DNA of 64,000 nucleotides. It comes from Hsuehochloa calcarea (lineage: Eukaryota; Streptophyta; Magnoliopsida; Poales; Poaceae). The stretch lies in NCBI GenBank assembly GCA_036346395.1, contig CM070599.1, forward strand, positions 38,431,232 through 38,495,231, read 5' to 3'. How positions within the stretch are numbered: position 1 is the first letter of the stretch; each line of letters opens with the position of its first letter. The notes beneath the pieces were generated by a model, which did no database searches, had not been told where the DNA came from, and was given only the letters and a program-made list of their open reading frames with translations. This document shows, in pieces, positions 12,497-23,985 of the stretch. The position numbers and the translations under genes are program-made.

Positions 12497-13306
12497 TGTA
12501 ACATCCCAATTTTTAGATCTTTTTTGAAAAATTTTAAAATAAAAATAATCATTTGAATTTCTTTGATTTGTTAAAGCTTAATTTGGAATTTTATAAATTA
12601 AAAACAAATTAATGTGATGAATTTCTTTGATTTGTTAAAGCTTAATTTGGAATTTTATAAATTAAAAACAAATTAATGTGAGTAAATCAACACTCGAATT
12701 AAATAAAAATGATTTTATTTGATTTCGGCTTTATCTTGAATTTCATTTCTCCAAGACCTTGTTGTTCTCGCTTGAAGTTCTTGCTATTTCTTTTCAACTT
12801 TCCCTCTTTTGGGTGTCTTTTTGAAGCTTTAAAAATTAAAATAAATCATCTATATTTTATTGGATCAATTTAAAACTTAAATTGAAATTTATAATTCAAG
12901 GCAAGTTAATATGAATTAATAAAACTTAAATTAATTCAAATTTGGTTTAATTGAGTTTTCTAGTATTTAAATTCAAAAATATTATTTAAAGTCTTTTCTT
13001 GGATTTTTTGGATTTTAAAAAGGTGTTTTCCTGTTTCCCAAAATATTAAAACAAATTATTAGCAAGATATAAAAACAAGTTTAAGTTGTAAATAAATTTA
13101 CTAAGTTCCAATTGACTCAAGGAATTTTGGTATATTTTTCTTGAATTTTTGGAGTTTATTCACTATTTTCTAAAAACCTATTTCTTTTTTCTCGATTTTT
13201 GTAATTCAAAAATGTATTTAAATTTTTCTTTCTCTGTTTAGGCCGAATACCCCTTGGTCCATTCCCCGCGCACTGGCCCGCTCCGCTCTGCGCTCTTTCT
13301 CTCTCT
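12497..13306. repeat. Fragment of another LTR-like repeat
   Basis: Begins TGTAACATCCC, a typical start of grass gypsy LTRs, and continues as AT-rich DNA into a GC-rich tail (about 13240-13300), where the CACTA end is inserted. No partner LTR or coding sequence was found. It includes a 64-bp tandem duplication listed separately. Confidence 0.5.
12555..12680. repeat. 64-bp tandem duplication
   Basis: Two nearly identical units start at gaatttctttgatttgttaa at 12555 and 12619. The near identity suggests a recent slippage or unequal-exchange duplication within the LTR fragment. Confidence 0.9.
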
Positions 13307-13671
13307 CACTACAACAAAACAAGTTATACTGGACGCCTACAGAATTATCACAGATGGTTTGTGAATAGAGCCGTCTATGATAATCTAAGTCATCACAGAC
13401 GGTTCTTGTTAAGAACCGTCTGTGATACTTCATAGACGGTTCATGATACGAACCGTGTGTGATGAGATGATATGAACTGTTTGTGATATGTCATCATGGA
13501 TGGTTTTTGTATGAAATCGTCTGTGATTCGCAGCGCGGGAGTTCGAAAAAATTTGAACGCGTGCGCGGGAGGCAAAATATTTTGGCGTTGTCCTTATAAA
13601 TAATAGCCGAGTCGAGGCGGGATGTGCTGGGGAGGGTGTCGAACCTGCAAGACACCGACGTGCTAATGGTT
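13307..13671 (+). mobile_element. CACTA (En/Spm-like) transposon end with subterminal repeats
   Basis: Starts with CACTACAACAAAAC, the standard CACTA terminal sequence. Repeated subterminal motifs follow in both orientations, built around CACAGACGGTTC and its complement (13393-13535), including a perfect 13-bp-arm hairpin, ACAGACGGTTCTT-gtt-AAGAACCGTCTGT. Such motifs are known binding sites for CACTA transposases. The element is cut off by the copia-type LTR at 13672; no opposite terminus or transposase ORF is visible. Small frames here translate the repeats and are not genes. Confidence 0.8.
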
Positions 13672-15645
13672 TGTTGTGGTAACTAATGGTAATCATATTG
13701 TGGAACTAACATTTTTCATGAATTAGATGAATAGGTTATGTTCCAGGGTGATAAAGACTTTGGATGTCATCATGTATCAATGACATTAAAGTCAAGAGCT
13801 TGGTGTAAAGGATGCATCATGAGTTGATGCTTATCAAGAAGAAGAGATGATCATAGGTTGATCGTCAAGACAAGAGAAGACCCATCATATGTTGATGGAG
13901 GTCAAGCATAGGATCATCATGTGTTGATGATCATCAAGTTAATGACTCGGACTTGAAGTGATGATGTGCGTCATCAAGCTTCAAGAAGATACAAGGCAAA
14001 GGTATGACTAGCTAGGGCTAAGGATGTGTTCATAGACTTTTACTGGTCTTGGTGCTTGGTTGGAAGACCAGATTGCTAGTATAGGTTGTCGTACTATTAA
14101 GAGGGGTCTTAACTAGTAGTTTGAGTTAGTCATGTGTTGATAGCTCATTGTGTTTGCTCAAACTCATCTAGGAATTATGCTATTTATTTGCGAATGTGTT
14201 TTGCAAATAGTCGAGGCTCATGCGTAACTTTTGTAGCATGCGACTTAAAGGTTGCAAATGCGTTTTGCAAATGGCGTAAGTCCATATATCTTATTCCTTG
14301 TGATGAGTATTCTAAAGGTTGGCAAATGTGTTTTGTAACCTGCTGAGAATATCATCTTTGAAACTTTGTTGAAAATGCACTCAAATGGGCAAATGTGTTT
14401 TGCCGTTTGAGCAAAGTCAAAAGGGTTTGGTCTCTGTAGACTGGCGGTCTGACTGCCAGGGGTCACCAGTCTGACCGGTGGCAAATCGGTCAGACCGACC
14501 ATCTGTTGGCCGACCGATTTCCTCTTTTGTTGATTCTATGTGCGGTAGTTCCACCGTTAAGAAAACAGAACTACCGGTGTGTGGAAGTTCCGGGGTTCGT
14601 GCGGAACATTTTTTTCCAGAGAAGCACCCTTTTGGGACTTAGCCGCTTTTCCTCGGGCGGTCGGACCGGCCAGCCTTGGCGATCTGACCGATTTGGCAGC
14701 TGTTAGACCGGCCATTAGTTGGTGGTCCGATCGGCCGAATGCCCAACGGCTAGTTTTATAGCCGTTGGCGCATGGGCGGTCCAACCGGCCATTAATTTGC
14801 GATCAGACCGGCCCTGCACTGTTTTGAGGAATCTTTCCTCCAACAGCTAGTTTTTGGGTGTGGGCTATAAATACCCAACTTGGCTGGTTAGAGAAAGTTG
14901 TTGAGTTTATTGTGAACCTCTATTGAGCCTCTTGAGCTAAGAGCAAGCATCTCATCCGCATATGTGCATGTATTGCACTTAGTGAGCTTTGAGAGCAAAC
15001 CCTAAGTGCATGTGTTGCCTTAGGTAGTGGATTGTGTATCCACTTGAGCATTGACACTTGATTAGTTCAAGTGAAAGTTGAGATTTGTTTCTCTTGTGTT
15101 TGCCGACACCTAGATGGCGTGGAGGCGTCGTGCCCGGTGATCTTCTCAAAGAAGCTTGTGAGAAGGCCCGGTGTGGTTGTGAGTGGTTTGGTGCTCACCA
15201 TCTCCGGAGTGGAGGAAGAGCAACCTTAGTGGAGCGAGGTGTTGGTTCGTGTTGGAACCGGTCCAAGTGGTTGGACTTACCTCGGAGGTGTTGGCTTAAT
15301 TAGTGGAACCGGTCCAACGTGGTTGGGCTTACCTCAACGTGGATTAGGGGAGATCGGCAAGTCTCCGAACACCACGGTAAAATATAATCGTGTCATCTTG
15401 TTTTTACTTGTGCTTTACTTTGAGCAATTTACATTCTTACTTTAATTGCTTATATATCATTGTGTGATTACTATCTTTGTATTATGTTCATTTTGTTGGT
15501 GCACTTAGGGTAGCCTAGTTGATTTAGGTTTTAATTGTGCAAAACTAATTTGTTATTAGCGTCCGCATTATTAATTGGTTTTAGCCCGAAAGAATTTTTA
15601 AAACCGCCTATTCACCCCCCTCTAGTCGGCCACCTCGATCTTACA
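13672..15645 (+). repeat. Copia-type (SIRE/Maximus-like) solo LTR, about 1.97 kb
   Basis: Begins TGTTGTGGTAACTAATGG and ends in the signature ATTCACCCCCCTCTAG followed by TCGGCCACCTCGATCTTACA, typical of large copia LTRs in grasses. A TATA box, ctataaata, is at 14865-14873, preceding a transcript-leader-like region. No PBS follows, so I call a solo LTR. The 5-bp flanks (tggtt left, tatag right) do not match, so the edges or flanks have changed. The region 14440-14815 is unusual in holding about ten degenerate copies of the palindrome CGGTCnGACCG. The small ORFs inside are not supported as genes. Confidence 0.75.
14865..14873 (+). promoter_or_regulatory. TATA box of the copia-type LTR
   Basis: ctataaata in the sequence gggctataaataccc. 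Its position about 780 bp before the LTR end, followed by a pyrimidine/purine-mixed leader, fits the LTR promoter. Confidence 0.65.
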
Positions 15646-16690
15646 TATAGGCCTCACCGTATAACCATAAGTCTATTTATTTGGTGGACCTGGCCAACTA
15701 ATTAACAATATTTTGATTCGATTCTATTTTGGTTGATTATGGCGCAAGAGGGGGCCGGCGTGGCGAAACCTTAGCGAGCAGCACTGAGTCAAAATGGAAC
15801 TTTGTAAAAGTCATGTGATAGTCTCTCCTTGATTCACATGTCTAAAGAAACATGTGTTTTTATCTAGATGATTATCTCTTTGTGGGTCAAGTTGTACATC
15901 CTCTGCAGAGTGTTAAAAACTATTTGAATAGTCGTGTCTCCGGTTATGGACAATGCCTGGTGATTTCACACGAGGGGTAGATTTTCATAAAATTAATTGA
16001 ATGGTTTAGTTGGGAAGCGATTTGTATGTGGTTAATGGTTAGGAAGTGAATGGGGTGTTCACTGGTTGTTTCAAAGAACTTATTTACTTATGTACTTAAT
16101 CTTTTAAATTACGCTCTTCAATCTATTTATTATATTCTTGATGATCAACTATTACAGAGAATAGCACTTGTGTTCCTACGCAAAATAGCCATAAAGTTAT
16201 CCTTATCAAGCCTTGCATGAATACTACTAGTATACATCTCCTACAACTTGGTGAGTACTTTATGTACTCACGGTTATCGTCATTTGTCGACCTCGACAAG
16301 CCGAATCGGAAGGTATGGATGCAGCTCCACGACTCGAAGTCGAAGGAGTCATTGAGTTTCACCGGTCTTCGTGGGCGGTGGAGGAAGAGGTGGTTCCTTG
16401 GAAGGGAAGAACCGGATGGCATGTGGTGAAAGATTTCATCACCGCCGAATTAGTCCTCTGAAAAGCGAGCATCTCCTATGTGGAGGTACTCGGGAGGAGA
16501 CCCCGAGAGACTGAACACAGAGTTATACAAGGAGGAATATTTTGAAGACTTTCAACTAGGATCTCGTGTGAGTCCCCATCCCGTTCTCCACTATTTGCTC
16601 ACACAAGTACCATTGGGGAACAAGTCGGAAAATTGCAGAAATGGTGACCACTCACGAAGACTAATCAATTTGAATCGATAAGGGAAGCGA
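15646..16690. repeat. Non-coding repeat DNA holding copy A of a duplicated segment
   Basis: No gene seen. The first part (15770-16050) resembles non-coding LTR-element DNA. From about 16080 to 16590 lies copy A of a segment that recurs at 24040-24310. Shared blocks include acttaatcttttaaattacg, gcaaaatagccataaagtta, the ttggtgagtactttatgtac motif and gaacacagagttatac. Copy A differs by a 47-bp block at about 16132-16180 that matches part of the gypsy LTR at 23447-23501, and by about 190 extra bases at 16300-16490. Confidence 0.6.
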
Positions 16691-16765
16691 TCGAAGATTG
16701 TCAAGCCCCAGTGCATAAAAGGCCAAGAAAGAGTATTGTTTGTAATGCTTGAAGTGGTTGGTGTA

Positions 16766-17090
16766 TCATCTACCATGGAATTGTACTTTGGACACACTTT
16801 TTAACCACCTCATAGCATCGTGCGAGTGTAGGCGATAAAAACCTTGTCGAAAGGCTTTACCAACCAATGTTACGTAGGAGGCATCGTCCCACAGATGCCC
16901 TTGTGTATATCGTGAAGGAGTGTTATTCCTTCGTTTTGCGGAATGCATCGCATGAGTATTCCTTGGGTTCCTCGTTTATAGAGGACTCCTTCAACCAAAG
17001 TATACATTTTGGCTTTTCGGGATAATCGATGCGCCTCAAGATCATCTTGGTCTGGAACCCTTGTAAAGATACTCGTAGATGGGAGTCATC
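16766..17090 (-). pseudogene. Gypsy integrase N-terminal remnant
   Basis: The minus-strand frames carry the zinc-binding/linker region of a gypsy integrase (pattern like GDDASYVTLVGKAFRQGFY). The DDE core that should follow is absent: the element ends here in repeat DNA, so most of integrase and the 3' LTR have been lost. It continues from the RNase H region to its right. Confidence 0.7.
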
Positions 17091-18900
17091 CGGTATCCTC
17101 GTAATCTAATGAGGCCATCTCAAGAGGAGGTGTTTACGATTCTTGACCGAGAGGCGGTTTTGGAGTTGCTCCAAGAAAACTCCTTTTAGTGCGTGGATCG
17201 GGAAGAAGCCATCAGAGCAAGTTGATGCGAGAAATTATCCTTCGAGGATAAATTGTACCTCGAAACCTAAAAAATATTTTCTAGCTTACGTACGATAAAT
17301 CACCGAGCCATTGTTGAGTTAGAGCCTTGGTACTCTTTCCGATTTGATTCACGACTAGTTGAGAGTCTCCTCTCACGAGTAGTCGGCAATTGAGAGTGCT
17401 TCGCGGCTCGTATGCCGACTAGCAAACCGTCGCTACTCTGCCACATTGTTAGTAGCACGAAAGTTTAATTGTATGGCATACTTTAAGGTTTCTCGTTAGG
17501 AGATACGAGGACCACCCGACCCAGAGCCACTTAAAGTAAGTGACCGTCAAAGTACATCATCCAGCGGTCGTGGGAATCGTCTTGGGGATCTGAGCAGTTC
17601 GGATTTGTCCATTCGGCGACAAAGTGCGCCAAGATGCGGGATTTTATGGCCGTTCGGGACCACGAAATGGAGGTCGAACTCCCAAGTTCGATTGACCATT
17701 TGCCATGCGTCCATTGTTTCCTTATTATGGAGGATTGCTCCCAAAGGAAACTCGGGCAGCCTGACTATTTTGTGCGCTGAAAATAATGCCATGATTTCCT
17801 CGAAGACATGAGGAGGGCATATAGAAGTTTTGGACTGAGGTAGCGCTCCTTAGGCGTGTAAAACTTCGGCGTAATAAACCGGTCGTTATGCGTTTTCACG
17901 TTCTCGACTAATCTCGCTGCGCTTCTTGCTGTGGCGTGGCGACTAGGTAAATTAAGGCGTCTCTTATGGCTTTGGAGAAACCAGAACAGGAGCACTCGAA
18001 AGATACCTCTTGACATCCTCAAAGGCAGCGTTTGCCTCGTTCGACCACTCAAAACCTTCATGTCTCCTGAGAAGTTTAAAGAAAGGTAGTCCTTTTTCTC
18101 CTAGTCGTGCGATGAAACGACTTAAAGCGCCATGCACCCAGTGAGTTTTGGACTTCCTTTTTGTGTTTGGAGGGCGCATCGGAGGATGGCTTTTATTTTT
18201 CGAGTTTGCTTGATTCCTCGTTCGGATACTAGGAATCCAAGCAATTTTCCTGAAGAAATTCCAAACACACACTTCTCTGGATTGAGTTTTAAGCGGTGCT
18301 TTCTGAGGTTGTCGAATGTTTCTTGTAGGTCAGTGATATGATTAAGTCTCTTAATGCTTTTTACGACTAGATCATCAACATAGGCTTCCAAATTCCGGCC
18401 TAATTGAGATGAAAAAGTCGATTGCATTAAGCGTTGAAAAGAAGCAGGCATTCTTTAGACCAAATGGCATTTTGACATAGCAAAAGGTACCAAATGGAGT
18501 AATGAATGCGGTATTTTCTTCATCGTTTAAACACATATTGATCTGGTGGTATCGAATATGCATCTAAAAACTTAATATCTCACAACTGCGATTGAATCAA
18601 CGGTGATCAATACGAGGTAAAGGGAAATCATCTTTTGGACAAGCTTTATTAAGATCGGTAAAGTCCACGCACATCGCCATTTGCCGTTTGACTTTTTGAC
18701 CATTCTGAGGTTAGCCAACCACTCTGGGTGGTTGACTTCTCTTATAAAGCACCTTTAAGTAGCTTATCAACTCGACTTAATAGCATCTCGTCGATCGAGG
18801 GGCAAATCTCGTAATTTTTGTTTCACGGTACTTTATCGGTAGTAAAGCTAGCACGTGCTCAATTACCTCCACAGGGACTCGGGCATGTCGGATGCTTGCC
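17090..18900 (-). pseudogene. Gypsy reverse transcriptase and RNase H remnant
   Basis: The minus strand reads, from the right: HIRYHQINM...AFITPFGTFCYVKMPFGLKNA, the RT core before the active site; then LEAYVDDLVVKS with the YVDD catalytic motif (about 18375-18395); then the KLNPEKCVFG segment. These are followed by RNase H with FKLLRRHEGFEWSNEANAAFEDVK and SSAPVLVSPKP (17964-18272), and further pieces to about 17500. Frameshifts separate each block, so no full protein can be made. The domain order RT, RNase H, IN identifies Ty3/gypsy. Confidence 0.85.
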
Positions 18901-19639
18901 ACGCAAAGACATCTGCGTTAGCTCGGAGGAAGGTAATGAGGGCGTCTTCCTATTTGGGGTCGGAAGTCTCCCCGTCTGAGCAGTCTTGAGGTTCTTCTGC
19001 GTCGGAGGAACCTCTTTGACTTGATCGTTCGGCTTTGGTGCGGCTTTGAAGCCGACTTGCTAGTCGGTGACTTTCATCTCGAGTTGGTATTTGACCAACC
19101 ATCTCGAGGATCGGCGATCATGACTATCGCCATCTTTTGTCACTGAATGGTGATCACTCCTTTGGGACTGGCATCTTAAGACATTGATACGTAATGAGTA
19201 GCCATTAAGAATTTTGCCAAAGTTGGTCGTCCAAGTATGGCATTATATGCGTGTCGAAATCGACCACATCAAAGGAGACTTTCTGTCACGAAATTACTTG
19301 GTGAGCCAAATGTTAAAGGAAGAGAAACTTGTCCAATAGGTTTGGTGAAGACCGGTACAATTCCATGAAAGAGTATCGTGACGGCCTTATCACTGGTACT
19401 TGCATCTCGTCGGGGCATTAGTAAATAATATGTTCAAGAAGCGCCACCATCAACCAACACTCGATTGACCGCGAGGTTGTTGATGGTGGGTTCGATTCCA
19501 ATCGGATATCGACTGATCGACTCGTAGTGATCGGACGGTCATCCTTCTCAAAAGAGATGGTAACTTCAGACCACTTGGTAATTTATTGTGAGAGGAGTAT
19601 GTAGAGAATTTACCTCGTCCGTGACTTTAAGTTGTCGTT

Positions 19640-21235
19640 TGGAGTCGTATCTAGATGATCCTCAGTAGATGTGCTCAGCGGTATGTTGCGGATCTTGGAG
19701 CGGCATCTCCTCATCATCAAGCGACTTTTGGCCACTCGTATGTCCTACACCTTTCGAGTAGGGAGTGGTGCTTTCTTAGTTGTAGTAGTCTTGAGCTTTC
19801 TTTGGAAAACTTCGGCGATTCTGAAAGTCATGTCCTTCCTTTTTATGAAAAGGACACCACCTTGGTTTGTCGTTCCTACGATCGGGCGCTTACCTTTGCC
19901 TTGATCGAGTGCGACTTGGTGGTTTAGGGCTCTCCATCTTTCGGCGGAACCTCCTTGGAACCAGCGGCTTGTGGTTTTGATTTTTATTTTCTTCTTGGAC
20001 TTTTTGCTTTTTATCTTTACCAACTTCACTGCTCTCGAGAGTATATGTTTCTCGATCGATAGTGTTGTTCCACTCATTGCCTCGAAGCGATTGCATATCG
20101 ATCGGCCATCTCGAAGAGTTCGCACTTGATGTTGGGAGGATTGAGCAATGTCCTCCGTTATTCTTCTCTGCGGACTCCTTGCTTAAAAGCCACGATCACG
20201 GAGGAATCGAAATTTCGGAATTGAGTTCTGAACGACTAAAGCGTTTGATGAATTGGCGCAAAGTCTCGTTGTTGTTACATTTTATCGGTGCAAGTCGTCT
20301 TCTTTTCGAGGCGGTTGTATGTGCCTTGGAAATTCGCTGTAGAAGATCACGAAGAATGGTGCCAAGAGTAGATCGACTCGAGTGGTTGGTTTAATAACCA
20401 CGATCGGCGGATCCCGAGCACGATCGGAAGGTAATTCGCCATTACATGCTCTCCTCCTCTGCTGCTTTCGGACGGTGTTGTATAGATCTGAAGAAATTCG
20501 ATGGGATTTTGAGATCCATCAAATTTCTCCATGCTTGGTCGAAAATGGGCATGTCGAATACTCCTCGTATTCCACTCGTTGTGAATTTCTTTGTCGAGTG
20601 GTGAATGATCACCTCTTGAGGGCTTTTGATCTTGGTGATCGAAGGTATTTCTCGAATAGGAATCGATTCGACTTATGGTCGTGTCGATTCCTCGTGAAAA
20701 TATTCGATTGATTGTAGGTGAGGAAATCGTATTACTACGACTACACGAGTGTTGTCGATGAGTACCTCGATCTTGTCATTCTGATTCGAAGTCTTTGCGT
20801 AATCTCTTGACAAAGAGATCGTACCACAGCGTTCGAGCAAGCTCTTGGTGGGATTCTCGAGCAAGTCGTTGATGTTCGGAGTTCTTGTACCTCCTCAGTG
20901 ATGTTGAATGCGCCCGAGAACACTCGGAGAAAAATCCTCCTCCTCTCGCCTTCGTTGTGAGTCCTCACAGTGTTGGGCGGTGGGTCTGGTTGTGATCTTG
21001 GGAGTGACCCTTGTCCTTTGACCTCCGTTGATGATTCTCATCGAGGCCTCCTCTGTTGGGCGTATTGTTGTGGGGATCGCAAAGGATCCCTCCTCAACTC
21101 TATTAATGGGATGGTTTCTGGAGAATAATCTCGGACCGTCTTAAGGGACTTGAACATCACCATCGTTGGATGCATCACTTGTCGAAATGGCTCCTCTGTT
21201 GGGCGTATTGTTGTTGGATCCCTCCTCAACTCGAT
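19640..21235 (-). pseudogene. Gypsy gag remnant
   Basis: The minus strand encodes a retrotransposon gag core: KFDGSQNPIEFLQIYTT...EHVMANYLPIVL (20347-20532), then a following ORF (19745-20125) with Lys-rich stretches. Gag forms the particle that packages element RNA. Frames change several times. A roughly 140-bp imperfect duplication lies at about 21050-21240 (two copies of ctcctctgttgggcgtattg), next to the solo LTR that splits gag from its leader. The segment 18900-19640 should hold the protease; I see only fragments with gypsy-like composition. Confidence 0.7.
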
Positions 21236-21239
21236 TAAA

Positions 21240-23099
21240 TGGCGATCTAGAGGGGGTGAATCTGTTGGACCGAGCACGCTCACTTTTCAACCACGATTAG
21301 ATTCAACACAAATTTCACTCCAATAGCTATAGAAGCTATGAAGATCGATATACGATCTGTTGGAAGACTAGGATTGAATCAATCAAAACCCGAAGCAAAA
21401 CAACCAAAAACAACGAAACTTAATTTCCTAAGAGTAGGCGGTCGACCTCTACTCGGAGTGATCGACCTCTCAAGGCGGTCCGACCTCTAGCTAGGCGATC
21501 GACCTCGGTAGATGAGCGATGAAATCGGCCAGAAAAGCGAAGTTGCAAATAGGTCTAACTTTTGATCTACAACTCCAAACTTCATGAAACTTGGAACACA
21601 CCTTCTCTAGGATGTCGGGAACCTATTCAATCGAAGATCATGGAGATCCATGGAGAGATTCGACATTTTCAGTTTGAGAGATGGATGGTTCAAAGCAGAG
21701 TCAAAGCAGCGTGACCCAAAAACTTGCTCGTGGGTGATTGATGATCAAGATGATCTTAGATGTGTTCCCACATGTCACGACAAGCTATATCATGTAAAGA
21801 AATCAATCAAAAACATGCGAATCAAAGAAAGACTCAAAATCACCAAATAGAGAGAAGAAGGGCAAAGAGACACATCTTTGATCAAAGCTTTCTTTGGATT
21901 GATTGATAAGGTTTGGGTTCTGACCACTCCATCAATGGAGGACAAAGCTCAATCCAAGAGCACAAGATCAAATCAAAACTCTCTAGAACCCTAACCTCCA
22001 CTAATCCTCTCCTAAGCCAAAACTAGGGTTTCAATGATGATAAAGAGTTGGAGGGTGCGACCACCTCCTCCTCTATTTATAGCGAGAGACTTAGACCTTC
22101 TAGAAAATTAACTCAAATGGGCTCCGTTAAGGCCCAACACAAGCGGGTCACCACATACGCATTTTAAGCGCCGTCTACAACACCTCTTAACCTAAACCGC
22201 TTCTCTTGCCGTCTTGCGCGTGGGTGAGCAAAGGTCACCAGGTGATATTTGGTAAGATTACCAAAATACCCCTTCTCGGTCCTTCTCAGAAGGCCGAGTC
22301 CATCTTCGCAAGCACTTAGCATGCTCGCCGCGTGTAGGTTGATCCGGCTCTCTCCATGTCGGCAAGTCTCTCCGTCGGCTCCCACGAAACCACCATGGCA
22401 CTTGCACCGACTCCGCGCAGCAGTCAAACGATCGCCGCCGGCTGTCCGATTCGGTCATCCTTATCCATACGCACCATACTTGATTTCATTGACCTCGCCG
22501 GCATCGTCGATCGTTACGGACCTAAGCTCTCCAAGCCTCGTCCGATCATCCTCGCCGTTGACCGTCGTTGACCACCAAGCAACTTTGCACAACAATAGAC
22601 AAGCAAATCGAAGCGGGAACAAGTTCTTGCAACTTGACCCACGTTAGTCAAAACATGCATCATGCAACACATATGCTGAAACTCATGACTTTGACCTAAC
22701 CAATGAGCAACGCGCCACGAAGGCGACATTCGATGTGATCGGTGGCCCCTATTCTTGATCGGACCGCGGCCAAGGCGGTCCGGCCGCCGTAAGGACTTAG
22801 CCAATTTTCAACCCACGAAAATCCGAAACCTCTGGAAACTTTAAACCAATAGAACTTTTCTTGGAGACTCCAAAAATTATGGGAGCAAGAACAATGGGAT
22901 CCCTAGCCTACACCCTCTATTTTTAGCACGACTGTTTGACCACCTTTAGTACGGCCGGTGCGCACATGGCGATCCGAAGCCGATTTGGGGCCGGTCGGAC
23001 CGCCGTGCTATGGCGGTCGGACCGCCCTATCGAGAATAGTCGGTGAAACTTGGTGAAAACCGTGAAACGACAAACCGTTCGCCATTGCCAATTGTCACA
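21240..23099 (-). repeat. Copia-type solo LTR inserted in the minus-strand gypsy element
   Basis: On the minus strand it starts TGTGACAATTGGCAATGGCG (plus 23099 downward) and ends with the ATTCACCCCCTCTAG signature near 21248-21262. A TATA box, ctataaatag on the minus strand, is at about 22073-22082. It has CGGTCnGACCG-type palindromes near 22750-23030, as in the plus-strand copia-type LTR at 13.7-15.6 kb. It separates the gypsy leader (23.1-23.3 kb) from gag. No internal coding region and no matching target-site duplication were seen. Small open frames inside (22164-22804) are not supported as genes. Confidence 0.65.
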
Positions 23100-23104
23100 T
23101 CATC

Positions 23105-23300
23105 CTAAGATCGGAGCATATCCCATGATATCCACGGGTTCATAGTAGCCGGCATCCATGTCGGCGTCTGCGTGTCTGCCAAGTCAAAGTTCTCCTCGTT
23201 CCATTCTCCTGCCATGATTGCATGAGATTGGAAAAGAGAGTATGTTGACAAGAGATCCCACGAGACGGCGCCAACGGAAGATCCCGCAGTACGCGCCAGC
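23105..23300 (-). pseudogene. Gypsy leader with primer-binding site
   Basis: The minus strand has TTGGCGCCGTCTCGTGGGA (about 23255-23275), a good match to the TGGCGCC-type PBS region of this gypsy lineage. It is followed by an ORF start, MAGEWNEENFDLAD, homologous to the leader ORF at 7099 (MAGTWDEENWFDLDD). The ORF is cut by the copia-type LTR at 23099. Confidence 0.7.
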
Positions 23301-23305
23301 GTCGG

Positions 23306-23985
23306 TGTATTAGAACCGATCTTACGTAAAGATTGTTTGATTCGGGGTCTCCTAGAGATAAGATCACGCAGAGTGGATTGACACGGGATGTTTAGGCAGT
23401 TGAGCCTTCTCGGAGAGAATAATAACCTAATCACGTGTGTATGGTATTCTTGATGATCAAGTAAAGACTAAGACTATTACAGAGAATAGCACTTGTGTTC
23501 CTACTTGGTGGCTCTTGTTCGTCTCTTTCCTATCTCTACGATCGATGCCCTTATATAGTCGTGAAGAAGTAGCCGTTTGCCGCTGGAAGATGCGCTGATT
23601 AATCGATGTGAGCGTCTTTGGCGATAATTAATGGCGCCTCGGCTTCTTCACCGCGTCGGCAATTATCTTCGGAGATAATGGGGTAATTACGCACCATTAA
23701 TAAGCGGAATAATAGTGCGTGCGAGCCGTTCGGATTCCTTAATCAATTGGACCCACTCGCTGTAGGTTTGATTATAAGGTGGTCGTAGTTTACACAGTCG
23801 TAGAAGAACTTACGACCGGTAGCGATCGTAGAAGGACTTACGACCGGTAGCGATCGTAGAAGGACTTACGACTATGTAGTGGTCGTAGAAGGACTTACGA
23901 CCATGATATAGTCGTAGCAAGACTTACAACCACTTATTGGACTTCTCCCTTTTAGATAAGGGGTACCTCTGGGGACTATGTGACA
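23306..23985 (-). repeat. 5' LTR of the minus-strand gypsy element (about 680 bp)
   Basis: On the minus strand it reads TGTCACATAGTCCCCAG... to ...GGTTCTAATACA, ending shortly before the PBS region. A TATA box, ctatataagg on the minus strand, is at about 23550-23560. It contains the GTCGTA/TACGAC hairpin array listed separately. No complete second LTR is found at the left end of the element; only a 47-bp match survives near 16132-16180. Confidence 0.75.
23797..23938. repeat. Array of small GTCGTA...TACGAC inverted repeats in the LTR
   Basis: Four or five units of about 28-32 bp, each containing gtcgtagaaggacttacgac or a close variant. Each unit is an imperfect palindrome, with arms GTCGTA and TACGAC around eight bases. 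The same GGTCGTA motif occurs singly in the gypsy LTRs at 6.4 kb and 26.66 kb. The array lies in what would be the upstream part of the LTR, where enhancer repeats are often found (inference). Confidence 0.85.

Noticed and set aside
13218..13696. Minus-strand ORFs with repeated HRR / TICD-like peptides
   Set aside because: These are translations of the CACTA subterminal repeats.
23797..23938. CRISPR-like array of short repeats
   Set aside because: Units are contiguous, with no unique spacers, inside a plant LTR.
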